A stretch of DNA of 64,000 bases from Rickettsiales bacterium (GTDB taxonomy: Bacteria; Pseudomonadota; Alphaproteobacteria; Rickettsiales; SXRF01), in assembly GCA_041396965.1 (NCBI GenBank), contig JAWKXN010000001.1, positions 930,001 through 994,000 of the forward strand. The letters are read 5' to 3'. The notes under the pieces are model-generated. The model saw nothing but the letters and a program-made list of their open reading frames with translations, made no database searches and had not been told where the DNA came from. Both the position numbers and the translations under genes were made by a program. The first letter of the stretch is position 1; each line of letters opens with the position of its first letter. Positions 1-8,590 of the stretch are shown piece by piece.

Positions 1-1787
1 CGGTTGGGATAGATCTTGGCACGACTAATAGCGTGGTAGCTCTTGCTAGTGATGATAAAGCAGAGGTCTTACATAATATTCATGGGCACGCCTTAGTGCC
101 GTCAGTTGTTTATTATGATAATACAGGTGAAGTGGAGGTTGGTTATAGCGCGAAATTGCGTGCGTCACGTGGTGAGGAAAATGTTGTTTCATCAGTAAAG
201 AGACTTATGGGTAGAGGAACTGATGATATAAAAAAAATACTAAACAACTCGCTGTATAATATAGAGGAGAGTGAAAACGGTGGCATGGTACGCCTGAAAA
301 TAGGGGGGCGTGCGCTTACACCTGTTGAAATATCAGCGGATATTTTACGTTACCTTAAAGCTAACGCCGAAAAGGCGGTAGGCAAGGAAGTGGCAAAAGC
401 GGTAATTACTGTACCTGCCTATTTTGATGACGCGGCACGTACAGCTACTAAAGACGCGGCGAAGCTTGCTGGGATTGAGGTGTTACGCTTGATAAACGAG
501 CCAACCGCCGCCGCTCTTGCTTATGGGCTTGATAATGAAGCTGAGGGTATTTACGCCGTTTATGACCTTGGTGGTGGGACTTTTGATATTTCATTGCTTA
601 AAATGGAAAAGGGTGTATTTCAGGTGCTTGCGACCGGTGGAGACACCATGCTTGGTGGTGATGATTTTGATCACGCTATAGTGGCTTGGATGCTTGCTGA
701 GACTGGACAGAAAGGAGCGCAATTAAGTAGCGAGAAAATTAATGAGCTTATAGCGATAGCCCGTGACGCGAAGCAAGAGCTTAGTGAGAAGAGCAATATA
801 GACATTGTGTATGAGGAGAAAAACTTAAGTCTTAGCCGAGATGATTTTGAGATTATCATAAATCCTATGATAGAGAAAACTATCTTGGTCTGTGAGCAGG
901 TACTTGAGGACGCTAAACTTACTATTTCTGATATAAAAGGTGTGGTAATGGTTGGTGGTTCTACCCGTGTGCCGCTTGTTATAAATAAGGTGGAAGAGTT
1001 TTTCGCTAAAAAGCCGCTTACTAATGTAAATCCTGATGAGGTGGTGGCAATCGGAGCAGCACTTCAAGCGCAAGGGCTTACACATGGCTCTGATAATTTG
1101 CTGCTTGACGTTGTGCCTTTATCACTCGGGCTTGAGACGATGGGTGGGCTTACTGAAAAACTAATTTATCGTAATACTCCAATCCCAGCTTCCGTTGAGC
1201 AAGAATTTACTACCTATCAGGATGGGCAGACTGGACTAAAAATCCATGTGGTGCAAGGTGAGAGAGAGATGGTAGCGCATAATAGGTCGCTGGCGAATTT
1301 TGAGCTTTCCGGTATTCCACCACTTCCCGCTGGTGTCGCGCGAATCAGCATAATTTTCTCGGTAGACGCTGATGGATTGCTTACCGTGTCCGCTGAGGAA
1401 AAAACTACTGGCACTAAGCAAACTGTAGCTGTTAAACCGTCATATGGAATAGAGCCGGAAGAAATGGAAAAAATGCTCATGGATAGTATGGAAAACGCGA
1501 AGGAAGATATAACAGAACGTTTGTTGGTAGAGGCAAGAGTTGAGGCTAATCGCTCTATAATAGAGCTTAATAGCGCATTAGAACAAGATTCTAATTTGTT
1601 ATTAGAAGGAGAATGGAGAAAAATAGAACGACAGGTTATGGTGCTTAGAAACGCTATAGAAGGTGAGGATCGTGATTATATAGACGCTGAGCTTCAACAG
1701 CTTGCAAAAATCGCTGAACCTTTCGCGCAAAGAAGAATGGACAAAGCGGTAGGCTCTGCGTTAAAAGGAGTGAAGATAGGTAAATGA
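1..1787 (+). CDS. hscA: Fe-S assembly Hsp70 chaperone HscA (5' end outside window)
   Basis: Hsp70-family ATPase that, with HscB, helps release Fe-S clusters from the IscU scaffold. The reading frame is open from base 3 and starts with the Hsp70 phosphate-binding motif VGIDLGTTNS, so the true start lies just upstream of the window and the GTG at 33 is internal. About 595 residues are visible, close to the usual 610-620. The nucleotide-binding domain includes VYDLGGGTFD and VVMVGGSTRVP, and a substrate-binding domain and helical lid follow. The choice of HscA over DnaK rests on the shorter C-terminus without a DnaK-type acidic tail and on fdx downstream. An iscU/hscB block is expected upstream but is not visible. 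Confidence 0.93.
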   Translation, partial: VGIDLGTTNSVVALASDDKAEVLHNIHGHALVPSVVYYDNTGEVEVGYSAKLRASRGEENVVSSVKRLMGRGTDDIKKILNNSLYNIEESENGGMVRLKIGGRALTPVEISADILRYLKANAEKAVGKEVAKAVITVPAYFDDAARTATKDAAKLAGIEVLRLINEPTAAALAYGLDNEAEGIYAVYDLGGGTFDISLLKMEKGVFQVLATGGDTMLGGDDFDHAIVAWMLAETGQKGAQLSSEKINELIAIARDAKQELSEKSNIDIVYEEKNLSLSRDDFEIIINPMIEKTILVCEQVLEDAKLTISDIKGVVMVGGSTRVPLVINKVEEFFAKKPLTNVNPDEVVAIGAALQAQGLTHGSDNLLLDVVPLSLGLETMGGLTEKLIYRNTPIPASVEQEFTTYQDGQTGLKIHVVQGEREMVAHNRSLANFELSGIPPLPAGVARISIIFSVDADGLLTVSAEEKTTGTKQTVAVKPSYGIEPEEMEKMLMDSMENAKEDITERLLVEARVEANRSIIELNSALEQDSNLLLEGEWRKIERQVMVLRNAIEGEDRDYIDAELQQLAKIAEPFAQRRMDKAVGSALKGVKIGK

Positions 1788-1850
1788 TTGATATAAAAAA
1801 TATCCAGATTATAATATGTTAATGTTTTTCTATAAATAAAGGTCTTTTGT

Positions 1851-2141
1851 ATGTTGCTTGAGGAATTGCGTTCTAATTATAAAGATAAGATTTTTGCTAT
1901 CGCGGCGAAATATCATGCTGAGAATATTAGAATTTTCGGCTCTGTGGTAAGAGGAAGCGCGAAAGAGGACAGTGATATAGATATTTTGGTAAGTTTTTTG
2001 CCAAAAGCGTCATTGCTTGATGAGGCAGGACTTGAAAGAGAGTTAAATGAAGTTATAGGGCAGCATGTTGATGTTATTGGAGATGATGTGATTCGTGAAG
2101 AGTTCAAGCAATATATATTAAATGAAGCCGTGACGTTATAG
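1851..2141 (+). CDS. MntA-type nucleotidyltransferase antitoxin
   Basis: Minimal nucleotidyltransferase of 96 residues. The catalytic signature GSX10DXD is intact (G30-S31, D42, D44 in GSVVRGSAKEDSDID). In characterised HEPN/MNT modules this enzyme adds AMP to a tyrosine of the HEPN toxin and neutralises it. Its stop is 2 bases before the start of the HEPN gene, the normal order for the cassette. It sits 63 bases after hscA and breaks the usual hscA-fdx linkage, so it is most likely an acquired module. The assignment as antitoxin comes from the pairing. Confidence 0.88.
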   Translation: MLLEELRSNYKDKIFAIAAKYHAENIRIFGSVVRGSAKEDSDIDILVSFLPKASLLDEAGLERELNEVIGQHVDVIGDDVIREEFKQYILNEAVTL

Positions 2142-2143
2142 GT

Positions 2144-2497
2144 ATGAGTGAAAAGATAAACCCAGATATTATTCGTTTGAATGATATATTAAAAGCAATA
2201 TCTGATATTGAACAGTTCCTCGAGGATTCTAATTTAGAGGAAAGAAAGACATTAATGGCTATTGCCTATGAGATAGCGATTATTGGTGAGGCGTGCGGTA
2301 AGATTTCGTATGAACTAAAGGAAAATAACAAAAATATACCATGGGTTGATATTATTGGTATGCGTCACCGTATAATTCATGGGTATGGTACAGTTAATAT
2401 TTCTAGGATTAGGGAAGTTATAAATAGCCACTTGCCAGTATTGAAATTGCAAATCCAAAGTATAGTAAATAATATGACGAATATGGATAATTATTAA
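2144..2497 (+). CDS. HepT-like HEPN toxin (DUF86)
   Basis: 117-residue, mostly helical HEPN-domain protein. The RX4HXY ribonuclease motif is complete: R74, H79 and Y81 in RHRIIHGY. In related systems this motif forms the RNase active site and the tyrosine is the target of MntA adenylylation. It is tightly coupled to the preceding nucleotidyltransferase gene. All key residues of both partners are present, so the pair looks functional. fdx begins 37 bases downstream, so read-through from the isc operon could express the pair and it could affect fdx expression. Confidence 0.88.
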   Translation: MSEKINPDIIRLNDILKAISDIEQFLEDSNLEERKTLMAIAYEIAIIGEACGKISYELKENNKNIPWVDIIGMRHRIIHGYGTVNISRIREVINSHLPVLKLQIQSIVNNMTNMDNY

Positions 2498-2534
2498 TAT
2501 ATTATAATTGAGAAAAGAATGTAGGAAAATTCAA

Positions 2535-2867
2535 ATGCCAAAAATAAATTTTGTATATGCTGATGGAAGTGAAAAGACCGTAGAAGTACCAAATGGAATA
2601 TCAATAATGGAGGCGGCTCACCGTAATTCCGTGCCTCTTGAAGGAGCTTGTGAAGGTTCTCTTGCCTGTTCTACCTGTCATGTGATTGTGGATCCTGAGT
2701 GGTATGATAAATTAAAGGAAGCGACGGAAGATGAAGAAGATATGCTAGATCTCGCGTTTGGGCTAACTCATACCTCACGTCTTGGTTGCCAAATAATTAT
2801 GTCTGATGCTCTGGATGGCATTAGAGTAACCTTACCATCAGCTACTAGGAATATAAGCCTTATATAG
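2535..2867 (+). CDS. fdx: Isc-type [2Fe-2S] ferredoxin
   Basis: Adrenodoxin-type ferredoxin that supplies electrons for Fe-S cluster assembly. The cluster ligands are seen in CEGSLACSTC (C-x5-C-x2-C) with the fourth cysteine in RLGCQ. The chosen ATG at 2535 has an AGGAAA ribosome site about 6 bases upstream and gives 110 residues, normal for the family. A TTG at 2508 would add nine residues without family support. In Isc operons fdx usually follows hscA directly; here a toxin-antitoxin pair separates them. Confidence 0.93.
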   Translation: MPKINFVYADGSEKTVEVPNGISIMEAAHRNSVPLEGACEGSLACSTCHVIVDPEWYDKLKEATEDEEDMLDLAFGLTHTSRLGCQIIMSDALDGIRVTLPSATRNISLI

Positions 2868-2971
2868 TACCTGTTTATTTTTATTGTTTTTTTTTTAGAA
2901 AACTATATGTTGGATCGTAGTCGCTAAGCTGCTTATAATACTAAATTTTGTACAATAAGGGGATAATGGTT

Positions 2972-4384
2972 ATGGTTTTTAAGTCTTCCTCAAAGAAATC
3001 TTCAGGTGATAAAAAGAAACTACCAATGATATGGTTTCTTATAGTTTTGGTTCCTTTTGTCTTATGGATTGTATGGTTTGGTGTTGGTTCTTTAATGCTG
3101 AATAAAAGCTCAGTGAAGGCTGGTCTTGAGCAATTATCCACTAAACTTGAGAATATTGGCTGGAAATATGATAAGGAAATAAATTTTGCTCATGGTGATA
3201 TAGAAATGAAAGGATGGGGATATAATAAAAGAGCGGTAATACATGATGTTTCTATAGATATGCGGACGATTAATCTAAAAAATCCACTTATATGGAAGCT
3301 GTCAGTTGATGAGGTTGACATATCGCTTGATCCGGTTAATTCAGGAACTCTGGTGGTAGAGGTAGACAAGCCGCTTACAGTTTTACAAACAAATATACCG
3401 GTTGGCTATCTTAAATTGTCAGAGCCTTTATCTTATTATTATACAAATATTTTGGATAATAATGTTATTTTTTCCAGTCATAAGCTGGTTTTTCCAAAGC
3501 AAATTTCTTTTTTTGCTCCAAAGGTTAACACTGTTGAGAATGATGGAAAGAAAAATTTGGAAATAGATGTTGGTGATAAACAGTTTGATTTGACCTTTGA
3601 TGAAGCGCCTGTAATTGAGTTTGTTCCAACAAAAGACGGTAAAGGAACTAACTCTACCAATAAATTTACCGGATTGCGGTTTGTTAAAAACGGAAATACA
3701 TCTATATCCATAGGCGGGTGGGAGAGTATCTCTAATGAAGTGTTGAATGTGGAAAATAATATTATAATCGGCAATTATAAACTTAATATGTCAGATTTGG
3801 AGTTGCATATAGGCGAGACGGCTTCCAGCCCTTACGCTTTTGAAGTGGAAACTAATACAGCTGAGGAAAATATTACTCCTAATAAAGTCGTTAAAACTCC
3901 TACGAAAGATGATAGTTCAGATTCTAATATACATGAAGAGGTTGATAGGAGAGCTATGGATATAGAGATCAAGAAATTTGTTTTCTCTAATCCTGAATTT
4001 TCTGTAGATGTAAAAGGTAAGCTCGCGAACACAAAGGGAGATTCAATGCCATCTGGAGATATAAAAATAGATATTAAAAATCTTCAAGAATTTTTAGCTA
4101 GTGAGATAATAGCTATACAAAATAAGGAATTAATAGAGAATTTCTTGGTGCAAGCTATTGGACAACCTATTTATGATAAAAAAGATATATCTTTTACGAT
4201 AAAACGGAAGAGAGGAGGTCTTTTCTATATTGGAAAGACTACTCTTGCTGAGATTATGACGTCATTAATGTCAGGTTCAATGATGTCAAAATCTCCACCT
4301 AAGAGGTTGCCTGTCTTACCTAGAGCACCAGCTCGCCCACAAAATGATGATTTTGGAGGTGCTGGGCTGCCAAAGATTGAATAA
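2972..4384 (+). CDS. Membrane-anchored DUF2125-like protein
   Basis: Protein of about 470 residues with a lysine/serine-rich N-terminus, one transmembrane segment near residues 19-40 (MIWFLIVLVPFVLWIVWFG) and a long, mostly beta-strand periplasmic part. The size, topology and repeated strand pattern resemble the alphaproteobacterial DUF2125 family, whose function is unknown; this is judged by eye. The start at 2972 is preferred because AAGGGG at 2957-2962 is 9 bases upstream, while the ATG at 2966 would be only 3 bases away. The C-terminus is proline-rich. No catalytic motif was seen. Confidence 0.6.
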   Translation: MVFKSSSKKSSGDKKKLPMIWFLIVLVPFVLWIVWFGVGSLMLNKSSVKAGLEQLSTKLENIGWKYDKEINFAHGDIEMKGWGYNKRAVIHDVSIDMRTINLKNPLIWKLSVDEVDISLDPVNSGTLVVEVDKPLTVLQTNIPVGYLKLSEPLSYYYTNILDNNVIFSSHKLVFPKQISFFAPKVNTVENDGKKNLEIDVGDKQFDLTFDEAPVIEFVPTKDGKGTNSTNKFTGLRFVKNGNTSISIGGWESISNEVLNVENNIIIGNYKLNMSDLELHIGETASSPYAFEVETNTAEENITPNKVVKTPTKDDSSDSNIHEEVDRRAMDIEIKKFVFSNPEFSVDVKGKLANTKGDSMPSGDIKIDIKNLQEFLASEIIAIQNKELIENFLVQAIGQPIYDKKDISFTIKRKRGGLFYIGKTTLAEIMTSLMSGSMMSKSPPKRLPVLPRAPARPQNDDFGGAGLPKIE

Positions 4385-4441
4385 AAATATCTAATATTTT
4401 TATCCGTAGTGAGTATAATTTAGTTAGAGAGAGGTTTTAGG

Positions 4442-6232
4442 TTGACAGTGGTTAGTAATATGACAGAGGAAGCTTATGAAGAGCTCCCACAGTGGGATCT
4501 TTCAGATTTTTACTCATCAATTGATGATCCTAAGATAGAGATTGAACTTACGAGTCTTGGTAATATGTGTAGGAAATTCGTTCAAGACTACGAGGGGAAA
4601 GTTAACGAACTTAACGTTAGTCAACTGGCTCTGGCTATATCTGAATATGAGATGATTCAGGAATTATTTGGCAAGATAGGCTCTTTCGCTTCTTTGGTTT
4701 TCGCTAAAAATATGAGTCTTCCACAAAATGTTCGATTCTATCAGAACATACAGGAAAGATTAACAGAGCTGTCATCGTCCATATTATTTTTTATACTGTC
4801 CATTAATAAAATCGCTGATGATAGAATAGATAAAAAGTTAAAAGAATCAGAGTTGAGTAAATATAGCCCATGGCTTCGTGATATTCGTGCGTTAAAGCCT
4901 TATCAGCTTTCTGATGAGCTAGAAAAAATATTATTGGAAAAGAGCGTAACAGGTGGTTCAGCATGGGTTAGGCTTTTTGACGAGACGATAAGTGATATGC
5001 GTTTTCCATACGATGGGAAGGAACTTACCGAGCCAGAAATATTTAATAAACTATCAGCCAAAGGAGCGGCAACCCGTCAGAAAGCAGCTTTAGTGATAGG
5101 TGATGTTTTTGCAGCTAACTCAAAAATCTTCACTATGATCACTAATGTCCTAGCTAAGGATAAAGAGGTTGAGGATAGGTGGCGTAAATTCCCAAGCCCT
5201 ATTTCAGCTCGTAATATTAGTAATTATATAGAAGATGAAGTGGTAGAGGCACTGATTTCCTCCGTTCGTTCGTCATATGGTAATTTGTCTCACCGTTATT
5301 ACGCTCTAAAGGCTAAGTGGTTTGGTAAGGAACAGCTTGATTATTGGGACAGGAATGCTCCGCTTCCCAAAGATATTGACCGTAAATATAGCTGGCAGGA
5401 AGCGAAAGAGCTAGTTTTGTCTTCTTATAATAAGTTTTCGCCTCATCTTGCGACTATAGGGAAGAATTTTTTTGATAAATCGTGGATTGATGCACCAGTG
5501 CTGGAAGGAAAATCACCTGGGGCTTTCGCTCATCCCACGGTTCCTTCTGTGCATCCGTATTTATTGCTTAATTTTCAGGGTAAATCACGAGATGTAATGA
5601 CTCTTGCCCACGAGCTTGGACATGGTGTGCACCAGATGCTATCTGCGAAGCAAGGCGCTCTTATGTGTGATACGCCGCTTACCCTTGCTGAGACAGCTTC
5701 GGTATTTGGCGAACAGCTTACTTTTCGTGAAATAGTAAATAGGGAAGAGGATGCAGAAAGAAGGAAGTATTTAATAGCCGCTAAGGTTGAGGACATGTTA
5801 AATACAGTTGTCCGCCAAATAGCATTTTGTGAATTTGAGAGAGTGGTTCACGATGAGCGTAAGAATGGAGAGTTAAGTGCTCAGCGTATTTGTGATATAT
5901 GGATGGCAACTCAGTCAGAAAGTCTTGGCGAGGCTATTAGCCTTCACGGTAATTATCAGTATTTTTGGACTTATATACCACATTTTATTCATACACCTTT
6001 TTATGTGTATGCTTACGCTTTTGGGGATTGTCTGGTAAATTCTCTTTACGCTGTTTATGAAAGTGGTAGCGTTCCTGATTTTGAGAAGAAATATTTATCT
6101 ATGCTAGAATCTGGTGGGACGTTGCGTCATAAGGAGTTGCTAGCGCCATTTGGACTAGATGCCAGTAATCCAGAATTTTGGAAGCAAGGTCTTAATGTTA
6201 TAAGTAGTATGATTAATGAGCTAGAGGGATAA
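4442..6232 (+). CDS. pepF: M3-family oligoendopeptidase (PepF-like)
   Basis: Cytoplasmic zinc metallopeptidase that cuts short peptides. The zinc site is HELGH at residues 390-394 with the third ligand probably E417 in LAETASVFGE. The 596-residue length is normal for M3B oligoendopeptidases. The TTG at 4442 has GAGAGG 8 bases upstream; an in-frame GTG at 4448 or ATG at 4460 are alternatives that change only the first few residues. A CDGSH gene follows 4 bases after the stop and is probably co-transcribed. Confidence 0.9.
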   Translation: MTVVSNMTEEAYEELPQWDLSDFYSSIDDPKIEIELTSLGNMCRKFVQDYEGKVNELNVSQLALAISEYEMIQELFGKIGSFASLVFAKNMSLPQNVRFYQNIQERLTELSSSILFFILSINKIADDRIDKKLKESELSKYSPWLRDIRALKPYQLSDELEKILLEKSVTGGSAWVRLFDETISDMRFPYDGKELTEPEIFNKLSAKGAATRQKAALVIGDVFAANSKIFTMITNVLAKDKEVEDRWRKFPSPISARNISNYIEDEVVEALISSVRSSYGNLSHRYYALKAKWFGKEQLDYWDRNAPLPKDIDRKYSWQEAKELVLSSYNKFSPHLATIGKNFFDKSWIDAPVLEGKSPGAFAHPTVPSVHPYLLLNFQGKSRDVMTLAHELGHGVHQMLSAKQGALMCDTPLTLAETASVFGEQLTFREIVNREEDAERRKYLIAAKVEDMLNTVVRQIAFCEFERVVHDERKNGELSAQRICDIWMATQSESLGEAISLHGNYQYFWTYIPHFIHTPFYVYAYAFGDCLVNSLYAVYESGSVPDFEKKYLSMLESGGTLRHKELLAPFGLDASNPEFWKQGLNVISSMINELEG

Positions 6233-6236
6233 AATT

Positions 6237-6476
6237 ATGGAAAAACCTGTGATAGCACAAAAATCGCCATATAAGGTGGAGTTGGTAGCTGGTAAGAGTT
6301 ACGCTTGGTGTTCTTGTGGAAGAAGTAATAGTCAGCCATTTTGTGATGGTTCTCATTCCGGAACGGGGTTTTCTCCGCTGGTGTGGAAGGCTGAGGAAAG
6401 TAAATTAGTTTACCTATGTGGTTGTAAACACACTAAAAAACAACCATTCTGTGATGGGACTCATTCTTCACTGTAA
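6237..6476 (+). CDS. Tandem CDGSH-type iron-sulfur protein
   Basis: 79-residue protein with two CDGSH zinc-finger-like motifs. Each should bind a redox-active, pH-labile [2Fe-2S] cluster through three cysteines and one histidine: C25, C27, C36, H40 and C61, C63, C72, H76. Two motifs in one short chain is the usual form of the soluble bacterial class. It lacks the membrane anchor of mitoNEET. The precise role is unknown. It probably shares a transcript with the upstream M3 peptidase. Confidence 0.88.
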   Translation: MEKPVIAQKSPYKVELVAGKSYAWCSCGRSNSQPFCDGSHSGTGFSPLVWKAEESKLVYLCGCKHTKKQPFCDGTHSSL

Positions 6477-6610
6477 CATTTCTATAACCGTGTGAAATAT
6501 AGTGATTTACGTGTAATAAAAGCTTAATAAAATCATTTTTGCTTATATCCTCAATCTATGATAATCTTATGATTGGTAGTTATGTTCTTGATTAACATAG
6601 AAAAGTGAAA

Positions 6611-7516
6611 ATGGATAGCAAGGCTAAAGAAATTTTTGAGACAACATGGAAAAGGCGTAGTTCTGCTTTATGGGGGGTTGGCGCGCTTGGGCTGGCTGCT
6701 GGTCTTGCCGTAGGTGCTGTAGCACCCTTCTTTCCGGTAATCGCTGGTGTAGGGGCAGCGGAAGCTTTAAGTGTTCTTCCTTCATCAATGGCTGTTTTTG
6801 GAGCTATTGGAATGGCTACAGGCTTTACCGTAGGTGGGGTAACTGGAAGTACTGCTGGATCAGCTGAGGCTATTGTTAAAGCGGTTAGTAAGGATAGTTC
6901 TTTCAGTGGCAAAGATAAAGAAAAACAGGCTAGTGTTATAAAAGAGACTGGCGATTCTCCGCTTATAAATATTAAGTCTACCCTTGCGTTTGCTGCGCTT
7001 GGTGCGATAGCGGGCGGTATTCTTGCCGCTGCTGTTATAGCTATGCCAACACTTGCTACTTATGGTACATTTGGAGCTGTTGGTACAATTATTCCGCATA
7101 CTGTAGCTTCAAACGCTGCCGCTGTTACTGCTTACTCAGTTGGTGTTATGGCAAGTTTTGGTTCTTTGTTTGGTCTGAATTTTCCTAAAATAGCGTCTAA
7201 ATTAACAGCGGAAATGGGAGGGCTTTTAAGCGGCAAATCGTTTGAGAGTGGTATAAAAAAAGAAAAAGCCGCAAGTAAAGCTGTTAATATAAAAAAAGAA
7301 GCAGAATCTACTGTTGATAGTGTTATTCATGATCTGCAGGGTGGAATAAAAGAAGTGGCGGCGAAGACCAGCGATATGGTAGAGCCCATAGCAAGACCTG
7401 TTACTAAATACGCCGATATATTTAAGGATAAAGCAAAAAGCAAAGAAGGCTCATACAGAAGCATGATAGCTAACACCGCGGATGATGCGGTCGCCTCAAT
7501 TCAATCATTGCGCTGA
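6611..7516 (+). CDS. Glycine/alanine-rich multi-pass membrane protein, unknown
   Basis: About 301 residues; not recognised. A charged N-terminus precedes hydrophobic Gly/Ala segments near residues 20-45, 55-80, 118-140 and 150-185, some with small-residue spacing typical of tightly packed helices. The last 110 residues are soluble, lysine-rich and probably helical. The ATG at 6611 is preferred to the GTG two codons earlier. The insertion sequence begins 18 bases after the stop, so the native 3' end or terminator may have been disturbed. A host-interaction or envelope role is possible but unsupported. Confidence 0.5.
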   Translation: MDSKAKEIFETTWKRRSSALWGVGALGLAAGLAVGAVAPFFPVIAGVGAAEALSVLPSSMAVFGAIGMATGFTVGGVTGSTAGSAEAIVKAVSKDSSFSGKDKEKQASVIKETGDSPLINIKSTLAFAALGAIAGGILAAAVIAMPTLATYGTFGAVGTIIPHTVASNAAAVTAYSVGVMASFGSLFGLNFPKIASKLTAEMGGLLSGKSFESGIKKEKAASKAVNIKKEAESTVDSVIHDLQGGIKEVAAKTSDMVEPIARPVTKYADIFKDKAKSKEGSYRSMIANTADDAVASIQSLR

Positions 7517-7526
7517 TTGGAAAACT

Positions 7527-7534
7527 AAAAAATA
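7527..7534. repeat. Target-site duplication, left copy
   Basis: AAAAAATA directly outside the left inverted repeat; the identical 8 bases lie outside the right end at 8572-8579. An 8-bp duplication is typical of the IS256 superfamily and shows that the element arrived as a unit at this site. Confidence 0.85.
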
Positions 7535-7559
7535 GGCATAATTAAAAAAGTGTGATGCT
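7535..7559 (+). repeat. IS left terminal inverted repeat
   Basis: Begins GGCATAATTAAAAAAGTGTG and continues GATGCT-ward to 7559. It is the exact reverse complement of 8547-8571. Confidence 0.93.
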
Positions 7560-7561
7560 TT

Positions 7562-8452
7562 TTAGAAAGAATTGAGGAAAGCTTTTATAGCTTTTTTCTT
7601 TCTATGGAGTTTCAACCCACGGTGGATATTTATTCTTTCCTTGAGGTGAGAGAAGAAGCCTTCTAGATGGTTGGTTGTTGGCGGAATATTCTGTTCTGGA
7701 AATTCCTTGTATGTAAATAGCCTGTGCAGATTTTCTTGCACGGAATTATATGCAGAACGCGTCCTTCCGTGCGTAAATCTTCCACCCTTTTTGGCATTCA
7801 GGAATCCTTTGTGCTGCTCTGCCAGAGCGTAAAATTGAGCCACAAAATCTTCTGGTTCGGTATTGCATAATTTTTCCATCAACTCCTTCAAATCCTTTGC
7901 AGGACGGAGCTTTGGATTATTTCCAGTATATCGCCTTACAATCGCTTTTTGATGGAAAATACACATTTGAATTGGTACTCCACCAAGTGTTTTTCTGATG
8001 TTTTCATAAAACCCTTTGCGCCCATCAATGGTCACTGATTTGAAGCAATATCCTGCCTGCACAAGCTCATGCAAAGCTTCACGCAAATGCTTCACTGATT
8101 CGGTTTTGATCTCTTGGTAATAAATGATTCTGCTGCCATCATGCGCACAGAAATAGCCATATTCTCTGCCGAAGAAAGACGCATCCATGAGCAGGTTAAT
8201 CGCTTCTTTTGAGGCAGGAAAAATTAATCCTTCTGCCCACTCAAGAGCATCAAATTCCTTGGTGAGCTTGGGGATGGAAATATCAAGAATGCTAGCAATT
8301 TCTGCTAGTGTTCGGCGTTTGTGCAGCCAGTCTAAATAGTAACGCTTATAGTCGGTTTTTTTGCCGCGCTTATCAACCCATTGATGTAAGCACAAGTTGC
8401 AACGATACCGTTTACGACCACGCAATTTGCCATTGCTTTTTATGCTGCTCAA
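7562..8452 (-). CDS. IS256-superfamily DDE transposase, apparently frameshifted at its start
   Basis: Catalyses movement of the IS. The DDE triad is visible as D90 (LLMDASFF), D143 (TIDGRKG) and E264 (NHLEGFF), with the CxxH pair C164/H167. This frame opens only with a TTG at 8452. Directly upstream, in the same frame, lies the first half of a zinc ribbon (RCVKCG) after a TAA. A GTG at 8481-8479 with AAGGA 8 bases upstream lies one frame away and runs through a five-A tract (plus-strand T5 at 8471-8475) to a stop. Adding one A would join GTG-MSKK to RCVKCG and the rest. So the copy is either inactivated by a 1-base loss or relies on slippage. Confidence 0.85.
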   Translation of the reverse strand: MSSIKSNGKLRGRKRYRCNLCLHQWVDKRGKKTDYKRYYLDWLHKRRTLAEIASILDISIPKLTKEFDALEWAEGLIFPASKEAINLLMDASFFGREYGYFCAHDGSRIIYYQEIKTESVKHLREALHELVQAGYCFKSVTIDGRKGFYENIRKTLGGVPIQMCIFHQKAIVRRYTGNNPKLRPAKDLKELMEKLCNTEPEDFVAQFYALAEQHKGFLNAKKGGRFTHGRTRSAYNSVQENLHRLFTYKEFPEQNIPPTTNHLEGFFSHLKERINIHRGLKLHRKKKAIKAFLNSF

Positions 8453-8546
8453 ACCGCATTTTACACAGCGTTTTTAGACACTTTTATAATCCTTTTTTAA
8501 AAATACAGTATATCGCATTGTTTTATAAAGCAATTATGCAGATTCT

Positions 8547-8571
8547 AGCATCACACTTTTTTAATTATGCC
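8547..8571 (-). repeat. IS right terminal inverted repeat
   Basis: Exact reverse complement of the left end at 7535-7559, 25 bases with no mismatch. The transposase gene reads inward from this end. Confidence 0.93.
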
Positions 8572-8579
8572 AAAAAATA
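8572..8579. repeat. Target-site duplication, right copy
   Basis: AAAAAATA, identical to 7527-7534 on the other side of the insertion sequence. Confidence 0.85.
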
Positions 8580-8590
8580 TTCTGTATTAC

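Larger units (their letters stand above)
7535..8571 (-). mobile_element. IS256-superfamily (IS1249-like) insertion sequence, 1037 bp
   Basis: Complete element with perfect 25-bp terminal inverted repeats at 7535-7559 and 8547-8571, an 8-bp direct duplication of AAAAAATA on each side, and one transposase gene on the minus strand. It lies between the stop codons of two convergent genes, 18 bases from the membrane-protein gene and 19 bases from leuA, so neither is broken. Perfect ends and duplication suggest recent insertion. The superfamily call rests on the transposase type and the 8-bp duplication. Confidence 0.93.

Noticed and set aside
33..35. GTG at 33 as the hscA start
   Set aside because: The frame is open upstream and the bases before it encode the conserved Hsp70 motif VGIDLGTTNS.
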